Source of the DNA: Mucilaginibacter terrigena
GTDB taxonomy: Bacteria; Bacteroidota; Bacteroidia; Sphingobacteriales; Sphingobacteriaceae
Direction of reading: 5' to 3'
Assembly (NCBI RefSeq): GCF_004168255.1
Contig: NZ_SEWG01000003.1
Coordinates: 496,001 to 560,000, forward strand
Length of the DNA: 64,000 nt
A program made the translations under genes and the position numbers. The notes beneath the pieces were generated by a model. That model was not told where the DNA came from and did not search any database. It worked only from the letters and a program-made list of their open reading frames with translations. Positions 42,888 through 54,400 of this stretch are shown here, one piece after another; the stretch's first letter is position 1, and each line of letters begins with the position of its first letter.

Positions 42888-45800
42888 ATGAGGACAATTT
42901 TTTACACAACATTTGTTTGTGTGATCTTACTTTGCTTTAACGCCGCAAGCGTGTTAGCCCAGCAAAGGCAGGTTACAGGTACGGTAGCAGACCAGGAAGG
43001 GTTAACCTTGCCCGGTGTTACCATAGCGGTAAAGGGTACGGCCACAAGGGCGGTATCAGATGTTAACGGTAAATATGCCATAGCCGTACCGGGGCCGGAT
43101 GCAACCCTGGTATTCTCGTTTGTGGGTATGCAAACCCGCGAGCTGCCGGTGGGCACATCAGCAAAATTAGATGTTACCCTGCAAAACGCCACCCGCGATC
43201 TTAACGACGTGGTAGTGGTAGGCTACGGTACAACTAAAAAGCGCGACGTGACCGGTTCCGTAGGCTCCATAAAGGGCAGCGAACTAAACCGTGTGCCATC
43301 AGGTAATGTAGACCAGCTGTTGCAGGGTAAAATTGCCGGTGTGCAGGTTATTGCACCATCGGGCCAGCCCGGCGCGGGGGCAACTATCCGGGTGAGGGGC
43401 TACGGTTCGCGCAGTGATGCCAACGCGCTTGTTGTTATCGATGGGATCCCCTTAGGTGATGCCGGGGACATTAAACAGGTAAACCCTGATGATATCGAAT
43501 CGGTAGAGGTGCTGAAGGATGCATCATCAGCCGCTATTTATGGCTCAAGAGGGGCCAACGGCGTTATCCTGATCACCACTCGTAAAGGTAAAAGCGGGCA
43601 GGCGCGGATCTCGTTAAGTACGCTTACCACCTTATCAACATTAGGCAATAAGCTCGACCTGTTCCACGACCCTGCCGATGTTGCCATTTTAAGCAACGAC
43701 GCGCGCATAAACGGTGGCGAGGCGCCACAGTATGTGGGGCAAACCATCGGTGGTACGTATTACCCGTCGGTAGCCGAGCTGCGTGGCATCGACCCTACAA
43801 AACCTAAATGGCCGTATAATACAGATTGGGCCAAGCTGGTTTACCGCAACCCTATATCGCAAAGCTACACCCTGTCGGCTGATGGTGGTAACGATAAAAC
43901 CATCTACTCTATATCCGGCAATTACTATAACGAGCAGGGGTTGGCTATCAAAAACGGTTACGAAAAATACATCGGCCGTGTTAACCTGGAGCAAAAGTTG
44001 AAGCAGAATGTTACTGCGGGTATCAACGTAATAAGCACCTGGACCAAAAACTACGGGCAGGGCCTGTCGGTAGATCGTTCTATTATATTTCCTGCTTTAA
44101 ATGACGACGGTACTTACTTCCACATCGGCAGTAACGATTACGGCAACCCGCTGCAAATTGCCAACGAGGTTACCAACCAAAGCAAAACCATCGACTTGCT
44201 TTCATCGGCTTTTGTAAGCTGGGATATCATCAAAGGCCTTAATTTACGCAGCCGTATCAGCAATGCTTACGGTAACTCCATCAGCGATAATTACCAGCCG
44301 CGCGACGCTACCGGAACCGGTTACCAGTTTCAGGGATTTGGGCAGCTGAGTAATTACAGCGCCAACCACCTTATTGTAGAAAACTTTTTAACCTACGACC
44401 GCGATTTTGGGAAAGACCACCACATCAACTTTGTGGCAGGTACCAGTTACGAGAACACCACCGTGCGCACCTCGTTGATACAGGGCCAGGGTTTTGTGAA
44501 CGATATTTTGGCGAACGAGAACCTTGCCGGCGCAACTACCTACGTGGTAGGTAATAACCTTACCCGCACAGTGCTTGAATCGTACTACGGCCGTTTCAAT
44601 TACTCGTTGTTTAACCGTTACCTGTTCACGTTCACCGCGCGTACCGATGGATCGTCGAAATTTGGTGAGAACAATAAATATGCTTTTTTCCCTACCGGTG
44701 CCGTGGCCTGGAAGGTAAACGAAGAAGCTTTTATGAAAGCCATTCCGCAAATATCCGAATTAAAGCTGCGCGGCAGCTATGGTTTGGTGGGTAACCAGGG
44801 GATCTCGCCTTATCAGTCGCTATCATTATTGGGCAGCTACAAATACTTTACCGACGGAGGTTTCCAGACAGGTTACGGCCCGCCGTTCTTTAACGATGGA
44901 TCGAACGTAAACGGCAAAGTGTTTAACGGGCTGGGCAATAAAAGCCTTAAATGGGAAACCACCCGCCAGTTAGATATTGGTGTAGATATAGGCCTGTTTA
45001 ACCAGCGCTTTACCATCTCGGCAGACTATTACTACAAACACACTACTGATCTGCTTCGCCTAAACCAGATAGCATTATCATCGGGCTACAGCGTTATCCA
45101 GATAAACGACGGTACAATAGATAATAAAGGTTTCGAATTGGGTGTTAACGCGCAGGTATTGCAGGGCAAGCTAAGCTGGAATGTTGGCGGTAACATCAGC
45201 ATTAACCGCAACAAGGTGTTAAACATTGGTGGTGGTAACAGCATCGAAGCCGCGCAGGGCGATATCGAAGCTATTCGCGCACCGTTAAACTATTACATAA
45301 ACGGGCAGCCTGCCAATGTTTTTGTAGGATACCTTTTTGATGGCATTAACCAGCAGGATGGCGGTACATCACCGGTTGATGGCACCACCCAAAAAGCCGG
45401 CGATCTTAAATATATCGCGGGCGGCCCGCTGCCGGTAGGGCAAAACGGTAAATACATTATTGGTAACCCCAACCCTAAGTTCACCTACAGCTTTAATACA
45501 TCCTTAAAATACGACAGGTTCGACCTATCGGCGCAGATCTATGGTGTGCAGGGTAACGATATCTTCAATTTTTCGAAATTTACCCCAAGCGCGCAATTAC
45601 AACGCTGGACCCCTGATAACCCAAGCAATACCTACCCGAGCGTAAACTCTACCCGTGTAAACTACGCGTCGAACTGGTACGTACAGGATGGGTCGTTCCT
45701 GCGTATCCAGAACGTAAACCTGGGCTACAACTTTAAACCGAATTTTGTAAAGGGGATATCAAACCTAAGGATATACTTCTCGGGCAACAACCTGTACACC

Positions 45801-45911
45801 TTTACCAAGTTTAACCCAAGCTACGACCCTGAAGTTGGCGAGAACGGACAATTTGGAGGCAATTACCGCAAGCCGCGGGCATATTCCCTTGGCCTTAACG
45901 TAAGTTTCTAA
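42888..45911 (+). CDS. SusC/RagA-family TonB-linked outer-membrane transporter
   Basis: 1007 residues: signal peptide (MRTIFYTTFVCVILLCFNAA), carboxypeptidase-like regulatory domain (about 27-105, TGTVADQEGLTLPGVTIAVK), plug with the TonB-box-like DVVVVGYGTTKKRDVTGSVG and YGSRGANGVILITTRKGK, then a 22-strand barrel ending RKPRAYSLGLNVSF. No N-terminal STN domain, so it is a plain importer rather than a sigma-factor transducer. Imports oligosaccharides bound by the SusD protein encoded 22 bp downstream. First gene of the PUL. Confidence 0.97.
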   Translation: MRTIFYTTFVCVILLCFNAASVLAQQRQVTGTVADQEGLTLPGVTIAVKGTATRAVSDVNGKYAIAVPGPDATLVFSFVGMQTRELPVGTSAKLDVTLQNATRDLNDVVVVGYGTTKKRDVTGSVGSIKGSELNRVPSGNVDQLLQGKIAGVQVIAPSGQPGAGATIRVRGYGSRSDANALVVIDGIPLGDAGDIKQVNPDDIESVEVLKDASSAAIYGSRGANGVILITTRKGKSGQARISLSTLTTLSTLGNKLDLFHDPADVAILSNDARINGGEAPQYVGQTIGGTYYPSVAELRGIDPTKPKWPYNTDWAKLVYRNPISQSYTLSADGGNDKTIYSISGNYYNEQGLAIKNGYEKYIGRVNLEQKLKQNVTAGINVISTWTKNYGQGLSVDRSIIFPALNDDGTYFHIGSNDYGNPLQIANEVTNQSKTIDLLSSAFVSWDIIKGLNLRSRISNAYGNSISDNYQPRDATGTGYQFQGFGQLSNYSANHLIVENFLTYDRDFGKDHHINFVAGTSYENTTVRTSLIQGQGFVNDILANENLAGATTYVVGNNLTRTVLESYYGRFNYSLFNRYLFTFTARTDGSSKFGENNKYAFFPTGAVAWKVNEEAFMKAIPQISELKLRGSYGLVGNQGISPYQSLSLLGSYKYFTDGGFQTGYGPPFFNDGSNVNGKVFNGLGNKSLKWETTRQLDIGVDIGLFNQRFTISADYYYKHTTDLLRLNQIALSSGYSVIQINDGTIDNKGFELGVNAQVLQGKLSWNVGGNISINRNKVLNIGGGNSIEAAQGDIEAIRAPLNYYINGQPANVFVGYLFDGINQQDGGTSPVDGTTQKAGDLKYIAGGPLPVGQNGKYIIGNPNPKFTYSFNTSLKYDRFDLSAQIYGVQGNDIFNFSKFTPSAQLQRWTPDNPSNTYPSVNSTRVNYASNWYVQDGSFLRIQNVNLGYNFKPNFVKGISNLRIYFSGNNLYTFTKFNPSYDPEVGENGQFGGNYRKPRAYSLGLNVSF

Positions 45912-45933
45912 TTCCATAAAAATTGAATTAAAC

Positions 45934-47439
45934 ATGAAAAAATTAAAATATATAGCGTTGATACTGGCGGCAACATCATTTACTGCCTGCCGTAAGCAAC
46001 TGGAAGAAAAGCCCTACGGTTTCTTATCCACAGGCAACTTTTATAAGACCGAGGCAGACGCAAATTCGGCATTGATCTACGCCTATTCCATACTGCCCGA
46101 TCTGGACTACTACTCGCGTAATTTTATCACCCTTACCGAAGCGCCTACCGAGGATATCGAGATTGCCGCGGGTAAAAGCGCCGATAACGTTCTGCTTGAT
46201 AAATTGGCCGCAACGCCGGTTAATGCCACACTTAGGCCGGGCTTTCAGTTGCCTTATGTTGGTGCCAACCGCGCCAACCTGGTAATTGCCTATGTGCCTA
46301 AAATAACAGCGATGAGCGAGGCTGCCCGTAACGAGGTAGTAGGTGAGGCTTACACGCTGCGCGCACTTCATTACTTTAACCTTGTAAGATTATTTGGCGC
46401 CGTGCCTATGCACCTGGAGCCGGTGGACGACCCAAGTAAAACCAACTTGCCAAAATCATCCATGAAGGATATTTACGACCAGGTGATATCTGACCTGACC
46501 ACAGCCGCGGGTATGATGGACCAGGTACGCCGCCTGGGCCGTGTTAACCAGGTAGGGGCATGGGGCCTGCTTTCAAAAGTGTATTTAACACTGGCATCGG
46601 GCAAAGACAGTGGTTCGCCGGGGTACGATTTTGTGACCAATGCCGATGAGATGTATGCCAAGGCAAAAGAGTATGCGGGCATGGTGGTAAATAACCAAAC
46701 CGTGTACGGCTTGTCGCCAAACCTGGTTGATATCTATGATGTAAATAAAAAGGATGGCCCCGAGCACCTTTGGGATGCATCTGCCGACCGCACAGGTACC
46801 AACGAAGGTTTGTATTCAAAGTTGCCAAAAATGTTTATGCCCAACCTTAATTTTAAGCTGCCAAACGGTGTTTTTGTTCCCGGCGGGTTTAACGAGTTCC
46901 TGACCGAATCCGCGCTCTACAACAGCTTTGATAACAACGATAAAAGGAAGAACGAACTCATTATATCAACCATTTATGATGTTGGCAGCGGTAACTCGGG
47001 CACAGGGCCAACGCAAAACCTAAGCATTACTGATGCCTACACAAGGCCGTTCAGCAATAAGTTTAATGATAGCGGCTGGAAGGCCGGCGACCAAACCAGC
47101 TGCAATACGCCTATCCTGCGCTATTCGGATGTGCTGCTGGTTTATGCCGAAGCATGCGGGCCAACTGCCGAAGGTTATGCCGCCGTAAAAGCGATAAGGA
47201 ACCGTGCCGGCCTTGGCGATCTGCCCCCTGCTTTAAGCGTTGAGCAGTTCAGGGATGCTGTTTTGCAGGAACGTTCGTGGGAGCTTTGCTTTGAAGGCCA
47301 GCGTTTGTTTGACCTGCGCCGTACGCATAACATCGAGAAGATACTGGTGGATAAATATGGCAAAACCGTAACCGGCGACCCGTATTTCTTCCCCATCCCG
47401 CAATCTGAGGTAGACAGGAACCCTAACCTTAATAAATAA
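45934..47439 (+). CDS. SusD/RagB-family surface glycan-binding lipoprotein
   Basis: 501 residues. Lipoprotein signal with Cys19 (MKKLKYIALILAATSFTAC), SusD-like N domain (YGFLSTGNFYKTEADANSAL, GEAYTLRALHYFNLVRLFGA) and the C-terminal SusD domain (CNTPILRYSDVLLVYAEACG, AIRNRAGLGDLP, ERSWELCFEGQRLFDLRRTH). Sits as the lid on the SusC barrel. Glycan specificity cannot be read from the family. Confidence 0.97.
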   Translation: MKKLKYIALILAATSFTACRKQLEEKPYGFLSTGNFYKTEADANSALIYAYSILPDLDYYSRNFITLTEAPTEDIEIAAGKSADNVLLDKLAATPVNATLRPGFQLPYVGANRANLVIAYVPKITAMSEAARNEVVGEAYTLRALHYFNLVRLFGAVPMHLEPVDDPSKTNLPKSSMKDIYDQVISDLTTAAGMMDQVRRLGRVNQVGAWGLLSKVYLTLASGKDSGSPGYDFVTNADEMYAKAKEYAGMVVNNQTVYGLSPNLVDIYDVNKKDGPEHLWDASADRTGTNEGLYSKLPKMFMPNLNFKLPNGVFVPGGFNEFLTESALYNSFDNNDKRKNELIISTIYDVGSGNSGTGPTQNLSITDAYTRPFSNKFNDSGWKAGDQTSCNTPILRYSDVLLVYAEACGPTAEGYAAVKAIRNRAGLGDLPPALSVEQFRDAVLQERSWELCFEGQRLFDLRRTHNIEKILVDKYGKTVTGDPYFFPIPQSEVDRNPNLNK

Positions 47440-47457
47440 CTAAAAGCTACAATCATT

Positions 47458-48381
47458 ATGAAACGTATAAATTATATATTCATCATAGCCATTATTTTAC
47501 TGGGGGCTTGTAAAAAGGACCCATCAGAAGGCATCCAGAGCCACGAGCGCGCCATAGAGGCCGTAACACTTGGCGAAGGCTTGGTACAGGTTGGTCCGGC
47601 CGTGGTCGACCGCGCGAACTCAAAAGTTACCGTGCGCGTTTTAATGCAGAACGGTACAACATTCGAGAACGTTAAGGCCAATATCCAAACATCTTATAAA
47701 TCATCGGTCGCGCCTGAATCGGGTAGCCCGATAGACTTTGCCGCACACGATAACCAGGCAACTTACACCGTAACCGCCGAAACCGGCGAAAAACGCGACT
47801 GGACGGTAGAGCTTGTGCCGTTTACCGAGCCGTTGCTGGGCACGTTTAACGTGCAAAGCCTGGTGGTTTACGGCGGTACCGGCCCCGAGTATGGCGGAGG
47901 CGGCGTTGTTAAAATGACCGATAAGCCATGGGCATGGCCCGCGGTGGGCGGCCCCGAAGCCGAACAGGACAACACCCTCACTTTTGTTTATACAGGCGTA
48001 ACCGCCGATGGTAATACTACAGGTACGGTTACTAATAACGCCGGCGCGGATGGTAAATACGCCGACTTTAAATACATTTTAAACCCGCCAACGGATGTAA
48101 ATAATTTCTATCGTACCATACCAAAAGGCGAGGGTACCTGGATACACGATTATAACGCTAATAAGGTGATTTTTAAATCTGCCGACGGCACAACCACAAC
48201 CGCCACCTTTGTATCTCCGGGTACTACCACCGATCTGGGTAACGGCAAATCCAGAACGGTAACCGATAACTCGTTTATGTTTACCCTGAACGGTACCGAC
48301 GACTGGAATAACATTTACTCGGATTACGACAAGTTTGTAAAACACCCGCGCGTGTACTGGATAGATGTAAAAAAGCAATAA
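47458..48381 (+). CDS. PUL surface lipoprotein, putative glycan-binding (SusE position)
   Basis: 307 residues with a lipoprotein signal (MKRINYIFIIAIILLGAC). The N-terminal region (VVDRANSKVTVRVLMQNGTT, TYTVTAETGEKRDWTVELVP) is an immunoglobulin-like/DUF5018-type fold. The C-terminal two thirds are rich in Gly, Asp, Trp and Tyr as in glycan-binding modules. Its place right after SusD and before two glycosidases fits a surface glycan-binding protein. Not recognised beyond that. Confidence 0.75.
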   Translation: MKRINYIFIIAIILLGACKKDPSEGIQSHERAIEAVTLGEGLVQVGPAVVDRANSKVTVRVLMQNGTTFENVKANIQTSYKSSVAPESGSPIDFAAHDNQATYTVTAETGEKRDWTVELVPFTEPLLGTFNVQSLVVYGGTGPEYGGGGVVKMTDKPWAWPAVGGPEAEQDNTLTFVYTGVTADGNTTGTVTNNAGADGKYADFKYILNPPTDVNNFYRTIPKGEGTWIHDYNANKVIFKSADGTTTTATFVSPGTTTDLGNGKSRTVTDNSFMFTLNGTDDWNNIYSDYDKFVKHPRVYWIDVKKQ

Positions 48382-48496
48382 ATGCCCGCACGGCGGCGTG
48401 CCCCTGCGCCGCCGTGGCATTTTTTGCACGATAATAAATTATAAAACTGTGTTTCTGAAAAAGATTAAAGTGTTGATACTATTAATAACAGACCTT

Positions 48497-49555
48497 ATGA
48501 AAAAAAGATATTTTCCGTTGGTGTGCCTGGTTGCTGTTGTTGTCTTATTTTCGATAATAAGGTGCGGTAAGGATGGCGGAAACAATATTACCCCCGTAAA
48601 AAACGACCCGCCTGCTGTAGTGGTAGACCCGCCCGTTGTACCAAATACGCCGTTTAAATCGCTTAAGTATTTATATAGTATAACAGGCACTAAAACGCTG
48701 TCGGGTATCCATAACCGCGAGCCAAACACTACCCCAAAGGTTTGGACGGATAAGGCCTATAATGTAACCGGTAAGTATCCGGCGCTATGGAGCGGCGATT
48801 TCCTGTTCCAGGAAGATAACATTAACAACCGCCAGGTAATGATAAACGAAGCCGAGGCCCAGTTTAAAAAGGGAGCTATCGTCAACATTATGTGGCACTC
48901 GTGTAACCCGGCATTGGCCGAGCCCTGCGGCTTTGACGCCAGCGGTGTTAAAAGCAAGCTAACCGATGCGCAATGGGCCGACCTGTTAACCGATGGTACC
49001 GCCATTAACACCCAATGGAAAAACCTGGTTGACGAGGTGTGCGTTTACCTGCAGCAGTTAAAAGATAAAAATGTAGAGGTGCTATGGCGCCCTTATCACG
49101 AAATGAACCAGGGCGCGTTTTGGTGGGGCGGAAGGCCCGGCCCTAACGGTACCCGCAAACTTTACCAGCAACTGCACAATTACATGACCAATACCAAAGG
49201 CCTTACCAACCTGGTATGGGTTTGGGATATGCAGGATTTTGGCACACTTGAAAGCGACATGAACTCCTACAACCCCGGCGCGGATTATTGGGATATAGCT
49301 GCCCTTGATTTTTACGACGGCAGTGGCTACACCGCAGCCAAATACAATATTATGGTAGCCGCGGCAAAAGGGAAGCCCATTGCTATAGGCGAGTGTGATA
49401 AATTGCCCACCGCCGCGCAGTTATCGGCGCAGCCTAAATGGACATTTTTTATGAGCTGGTCCGAGCTTACCTTCTCGGCCAATACCGATGCGCAGGTAAA
49501 GGCTTTATACACATCGCCAAATGTGGTAAACCTTGATAAAATGCCGGGTTGGTAA
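48497..49555 (+). CDS. GH26 glycosidase lipoprotein (beta-mannanase type)
   Basis: 352 residues from the ATG at 48497 (the frame is open 33 codons further up, but the signal begins here: MKKRYFPLVCLVAVVVLFSI). Cys23 could be lipidated, though the lipobox IIRC is unusual. After a Pro-rich spacer comes a GH26 TIM barrel with acid/base Glu202 in LWRPYHEMNQGAFWWGG and nucleophile Glu299 in PIAIGECDKLP. GH26 members hydrolyse beta-mannan, with some on beta-1,3-xylan. Very likely the surface endo-enzyme of the PUL. Confidence 0.93.
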   Translation: MKKRYFPLVCLVAVVVLFSIIRCGKDGGNNITPVKNDPPAVVVDPPVVPNTPFKSLKYLYSITGTKTLSGIHNREPNTTPKVWTDKAYNVTGKYPALWSGDFLFQEDNINNRQVMINEAEAQFKKGAIVNIMWHSCNPALAEPCGFDASGVKSKLTDAQWADLLTDGTAINTQWKNLVDEVCVYLQQLKDKNVEVLWRPYHEMNQGAFWWGGRPGPNGTRKLYQQLHNYMTNTKGLTNLVWVWDMQDFGTLESDMNSYNPGADYWDIAALDFYDGSGYTAAKYNIMVAAAKGKPIAIGECDKLPTAAQLSAQPKWTFFMSWSELTFSANTDAQVKALYTSPNVVNLDKMPGW

Positions 49556-49572
49556 ACTATCTTTATACATAA

Positions 49573-51264
49573 ATGAAAAACTTCTACAGAGTAATTGGTG
49601 TACTGGTTGTAGTATCGCTGTTGCGCGCGGGCATTGCCTGCGCGCAAACCGGCGGTATCAGCTATAGCCTGACAAACAAAAAAATAGGCGAATATGAAAA
49701 AGCGGAGTGGGATATAAAACTATCCGTTCCCTTCACAAACCCATACGATCAGCGCGAGATCAGCCTGGATATGGTGCTTACCAGTCCATCGGGCAAGCCG
49801 CTTGTATTGCCCTGTTATTTTGATAAGGGCGATAGCAATTCATCTGCCTGGAAAGCAAGGTTTTCAGCCCAGGAGACCGGGGTATACAGCTATTATTTTG
49901 TGCTGAATACCAAAGGTAAAATCACCGAAAGCGCAAAGGGAAAATTCAATGTGCTGCCATCGGGCAAGCCCGGCTTTTTGCATAAGAACAACCTGTGGAC
50001 GTTTAAATTTGATAACGGACAGCTTTTCCGCGGGATAGGCGAGAATGTGGGCTGGGAATCGCGCTCGTTCGAAAAGGCAAAGTTTACCTACGACCACCTG
50101 CTGCCAACGCTGTCGCAAAACGGCGCTAATTTTTTCCGCACCTGGATGTGCTACTGGAACCTGCCGCTGGAATGGAAAAAGGTGCATGCTACTAAGCGAT
50201 ACAACAGCACCAATGAATACTTTAACCCCGGCGCCATTAAGCGCATGGACGAATTGGTGAGCATGACCGATTCCCTTGGCTTGTACTTTATGCTCACGCT
50301 CGACTGGCATGGCCACCTGATGGAAGAGGGCGGCTGGAAGGATAGTCCTTACAACCAGGTAAACGGCGGCCCTGCTAAAACGCCTACAGAATTTTTTAGC
50401 CTGACATCTGCGAAGCAAAAATATAAAAACAAGTTGCGCTACGTAATTGCCCGTTGGGGATACAGCACCAATATCGCGGCCATCGAATTTTTTAACGAGG
50501 TGGATAACGCGGCCTTTACCAAAGAAGACAGCATCCTGATCCCGCATCATTTAATAACCCAATGGCACGATGATATGGGCCGGTATTTGAAAGGCATGGA
50601 CCCATATAATCACCTGGTGACCACCAGCGTATCGCACCGTGATATAGCAGGAATGAACTCGCTGGCCTACCTTGATTTTAACCAGAAACACATCTACAAG
50701 CACACCGAAAAGATCCCGGCCATTTACCCGGACTATATCGAAAATTACCGCAAGCCTTACGTTGTGGGCGAGTTTGGTTTTAGGTGGGAAGATGATGACC
50801 CCAAGTATGCCAAAGAAGCTAATTTTGATTTTAAGCGGGGCTTATGGTATGGTATGTTTAGCCCCACGCCAATACTCCCTATGAGCTGGTGGTGGGAATT
50901 GTTCGACGACCAGAAAATGGCACCTTACTTTAAAGGGGTAAGGCAGGTTAGCGATATGATGCTGATAGCCGGTAATGGTAAATTTGTACCGGTGGATGTT
51001 GCTGCCGGCAGGCTGCATGCACAGGCTGTGCAATGCGGTAAACAGTACTTTGTTTACCTGCTTAACACTACCGGTGAGGACCTTACGCAGGAAGTTTCAA
51101 TTGCATACGCCAATAGAGCTAAGCCGGTAATAAAGATATTTTATCCATCTACCTTAAAAATAACACAAACCGCTCAATTTAAATTGGTTAATGGTCAGCT
51201 AAATATTACGGACATTAAACTAAACGCCGGGCAGGAGGTGGTGCTCATTATATCGCCTGATTAA
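49573..51264 (+). CDS. DUF5060 plus clan GH-A glycosidase, exported
   Basis: 563 residues with an export signal (MKNFYRVIGVLVVVSLLRAG, IACAQ). Domains: DUF5060 immunoglobulin-like region (about 28-125), TIM barrel (about 135-460) with acid/base Glu309 in IEFFNEVDN and nucleophile Glu400 in VVGEFGFRW, and a small C-terminal beta domain. ANFFRTWMCYWNLPLEW and LTLDWHGHLME are typical of the group. Specificity unknown; pairing with GH26 suggests processing of a mannan- or glucomannan-like chain. Starts 17 bp after GH26. Confidence 0.87.
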   Translation: MKNFYRVIGVLVVVSLLRAGIACAQTGGISYSLTNKKIGEYEKAEWDIKLSVPFTNPYDQREISLDMVLTSPSGKPLVLPCYFDKGDSNSSAWKARFSAQETGVYSYYFVLNTKGKITESAKGKFNVLPSGKPGFLHKNNLWTFKFDNGQLFRGIGENVGWESRSFEKAKFTYDHLLPTLSQNGANFFRTWMCYWNLPLEWKKVHATKRYNSTNEYFNPGAIKRMDELVSMTDSLGLYFMLTLDWHGHLMEEGGWKDSPYNQVNGGPAKTPTEFFSLTSAKQKYKNKLRYVIARWGYSTNIAAIEFFNEVDNAAFTKEDSILIPHHLITQWHDDMGRYLKGMDPYNHLVTTSVSHRDIAGMNSLAYLDFNQKHIYKHTEKIPAIYPDYIENYRKPYVVGEFGFRWEDDDPKYAKEANFDFKRGLWYGMFSPTPILPMSWWWELFDDQKMAPYFKGVRQVSDMMLIAGNGKFVPVDVAAGRLHAQAVQCGKQYFVYLLNTTGEDLTQEVSIAYANRAKPVIKIFYPSTLKITQTAQFKLVNGQLNITDIKLNAGQEVVLIISPD

Positions 51265-51494
51265 TTGCTTAACTTCTTATAGTGTGTGATTAGTACACAT
51301 TAAAATTGTGTAAAAATATTGTTTCAGATTAACTGGTGGCACTTTATGATTAGTTAAACATTATTAAATGTTAAAATAGTATTACTCTTATGCTGTCTTA
51401 ATTTTTAAGTTTGTTTTACCGGTTATAAACACATCTTAAGTTTTTTAATATCAAAATTACTGCTGTAAAAAGCGGGCTGTGTTTATATCTGCTT

Positions 51495-54400
51495 ATGCTT
51501 TTGTATATGAGATATTTATACGCCTTTGTTACCTGTATTGGCTTATTATTTTGGTTTGATGATTGCCGTGCGCAATACAGTTACCAGCAGATAGATAATA
51601 GCTCCGGATTGTCAAACAGCTGCATCAACACCATCTACCAGGACTCCGACAATATCATTTGGTTCGGCAGCTGGGACGGCTTGAATTTTTATGACGGAAA
51701 CAACATCCACGTATTTAATTACGAGAAAGCGAATAACAAAAACGCCATTGCCAGCAACGTTATTTACCAGATAACCGGCGATACCAAACGCAATATTTGG
51801 ATAGGCACGGTTGAGGGCCTGTCTAAATTCAATAAAAATACAGGCGATTTTACCAACTACTTTTATAACCCAAAAAAGGTAAACTCAAACGGGTACACCG
51901 TAGCCGTTGATAACAAGGGACAGGTTTACGCGGCCCGAAAAAACAGCTCCGAGCTATCCATATATAATACCCAAACCGATAGTTTTAATAAAGTAAACAT
52001 AAAAGGCCTGAGCAACTTTATGCTGCTGCGGATATTGTTTGACGAGCAGGGCACCCTTTGGCTGCTGAAGGATAATGGCATATTGGAAGCATTCCGGAAA
52101 ACGCCTGCGGGGTTCGAGTCGGTTAAGCAGTTTACCTCGGTGCAGGATGTTGATAATGTTTTTATGGCCAACCACCAGGTTTTTTATACCACTAAAGGTG
52201 GTGTGCTGGTTGGTATTACCAAACAATACGCAAAGCAAAGCCTGCTTAAGCTGCCGCATGAGGTACGCTCTATGAGTTTTTTTAAGCAGCACTACGTTTT
52301 TGCATGGGCATCAAAAGGTATTGGCGAATACGACGAGCAGTTTAAACCCGTAAGCACCATAGCCGCGCAGATCCCGGTTTTGCAGAACGTAAGGGTAACC
52401 TCGCTTATGAACGATGCCACCAACCTGCTATGGTTTGGCACGGATGGTAACGGCGTTTTAAAGGTGGCCAAAAAGGAGAACTACTTTGGTATTGTGCAAA
52501 AGCAGCCAAACGGGCAATCGTTCCATATCCCCGTTAGGGCATTTGCCGAGATCAATAACGAACTATGGATAGGTACCAAAGGCAACGGTATCATCACCAT
52601 AAAAAACTGGGGCAGCAAAAATGTGGCGTTCTCGGCCATTAAATCGTTTCACACCAACGTCGATCTGCTGGATAACTGTGTTTACACCATCGAAAAAGGA
52701 AACGATGGACTTGCCTACATCGGCTCGGATGCCGCGGGCGTTACCCTTTACGACCTGAAAACCAAATCTTTTACCAAATGGGAGGATATCAGCAACAGCG
52801 GCGCTTACCCGGCTTTTGGTTCGGTGCATTGTATCTTGTCGGATAAGGATGGCTCGGTTTGGCTAGGCTTGAACGAGAGCGGCCTGGTGCACCTAAAACT
52901 GGAACGGGATAACGGTAAAATCAGGATAAAATACCTTACCAAATATCAGTACACAGGCGATGCCAAAGGGCCGGGCAACGATGTAATATATACCCTTGCA
53001 CAGGGCAGCAGCGATAATTTATGGATAGGCTGCCGGTATGGCGGCTTAAGCGTTTTCAATAAAACAACGCAAAAGTTTCGCACCATGAAGGCCAGTAGCT
53101 ACGAGGGCAGCCTGTCAAACAACGATGTGCTGTCGATTTATGTAGATAACAGCAGGCGTTTATGGGTGGGCACCAGCTTTGGGCTAAACTGGGTAAACGA
53201 GGCCGAAGCGGTAAAAAATGCAAAACCCGTGTTTAAAAAACTGCATATAGATAATGGCCTGCCCAACAATACCATCCATGCCATAAGCGAGGATAACGCC
53301 AACAACATTTGGATAAGCACCAATAAGGGCCTGGCCAAGATCAACCCGACAAACCTTAAGATCGTGCATTATAAAGAATCGGACGGCTTACAGAGCGACG
53401 AGTTTAGCGATAATGCTGTTTGGAAGGATAAAGCAGGCATGCTGTTTTTTGGCGGTATTTACGGTTTCAACTACTTCTTCCCGCAAAATATCCACGTAAG
53501 TAACGAGCAGCCGCATTTGCTGATCTCGGACATGCAGTTTGCCGGAAAGAACGCGCCCGAGCGCGGGCTAAAGGTGCTAACCCGTAACGGCTCGGTTATT
53601 AACCAGCATTATGTGTTAAAGCCGCAGGATAACTATTTTGAGCTGAACCTGCAGCCTATTACCTATATAAATTCGCAAAAATGCCAGTACGCCTATTTTT
53701 TAGAAGGCTCGGATAAGGGCTGGCACTTTATAGGTAAGCACGAAAAGATCATTTACAACAACCTGCCGCCGGGGGATTATACGCTGAAGATAAAATGGTC
53801 GAACGGGGAGGGGGCGTGGACGCCGGGTGTTACCGCCTTTACCGTAACCGTTAAGCAATACTGGTGGTTGTCGCCTTTGGCGTTTTTGGGTTACGCGGTG
53901 GTTTTATTCGGGGCGGGTTTCCTGCTGGTACGCTACCGCAGAAACAAATTCCTGATGGAGCATGAGTTGAAAATGGAACACATGCTGCGCGAAAAGGACG
54001 AGAACCTGCACCAGGAGCAGATAAACTTTTTCACCAATATAGCGCACGAGTTGCAAACCCCGTTAACCCTCATCCTGGGTTCGCTGGAGCGTTACCTGTT
54101 TAAAACAAAACGCGTAGAAGAGCCAAAGCAGGGCAAGCAGTTCCTGTCCATAGTAAGCCAGGAGGCATCAAGGCTGCATTACCTGGTGCACCAGCTTTTG
54201 GAATTCAGGAAGGCGGAATCGGGGCAGCTGAAAAATCATTACAGCCATTTTAACGTGTCGGACCTGTTAAGCAACCGCGCAGGTTTATTCAATGTACTGG
54301 TGGATCAGAAGGAACTTGATTTCTCTATCCATATCGAACCAGGCATCAGTATGTGGATGGATAAGGATAAGCTGGAAAAGATCATTTTTAACCTGCTATC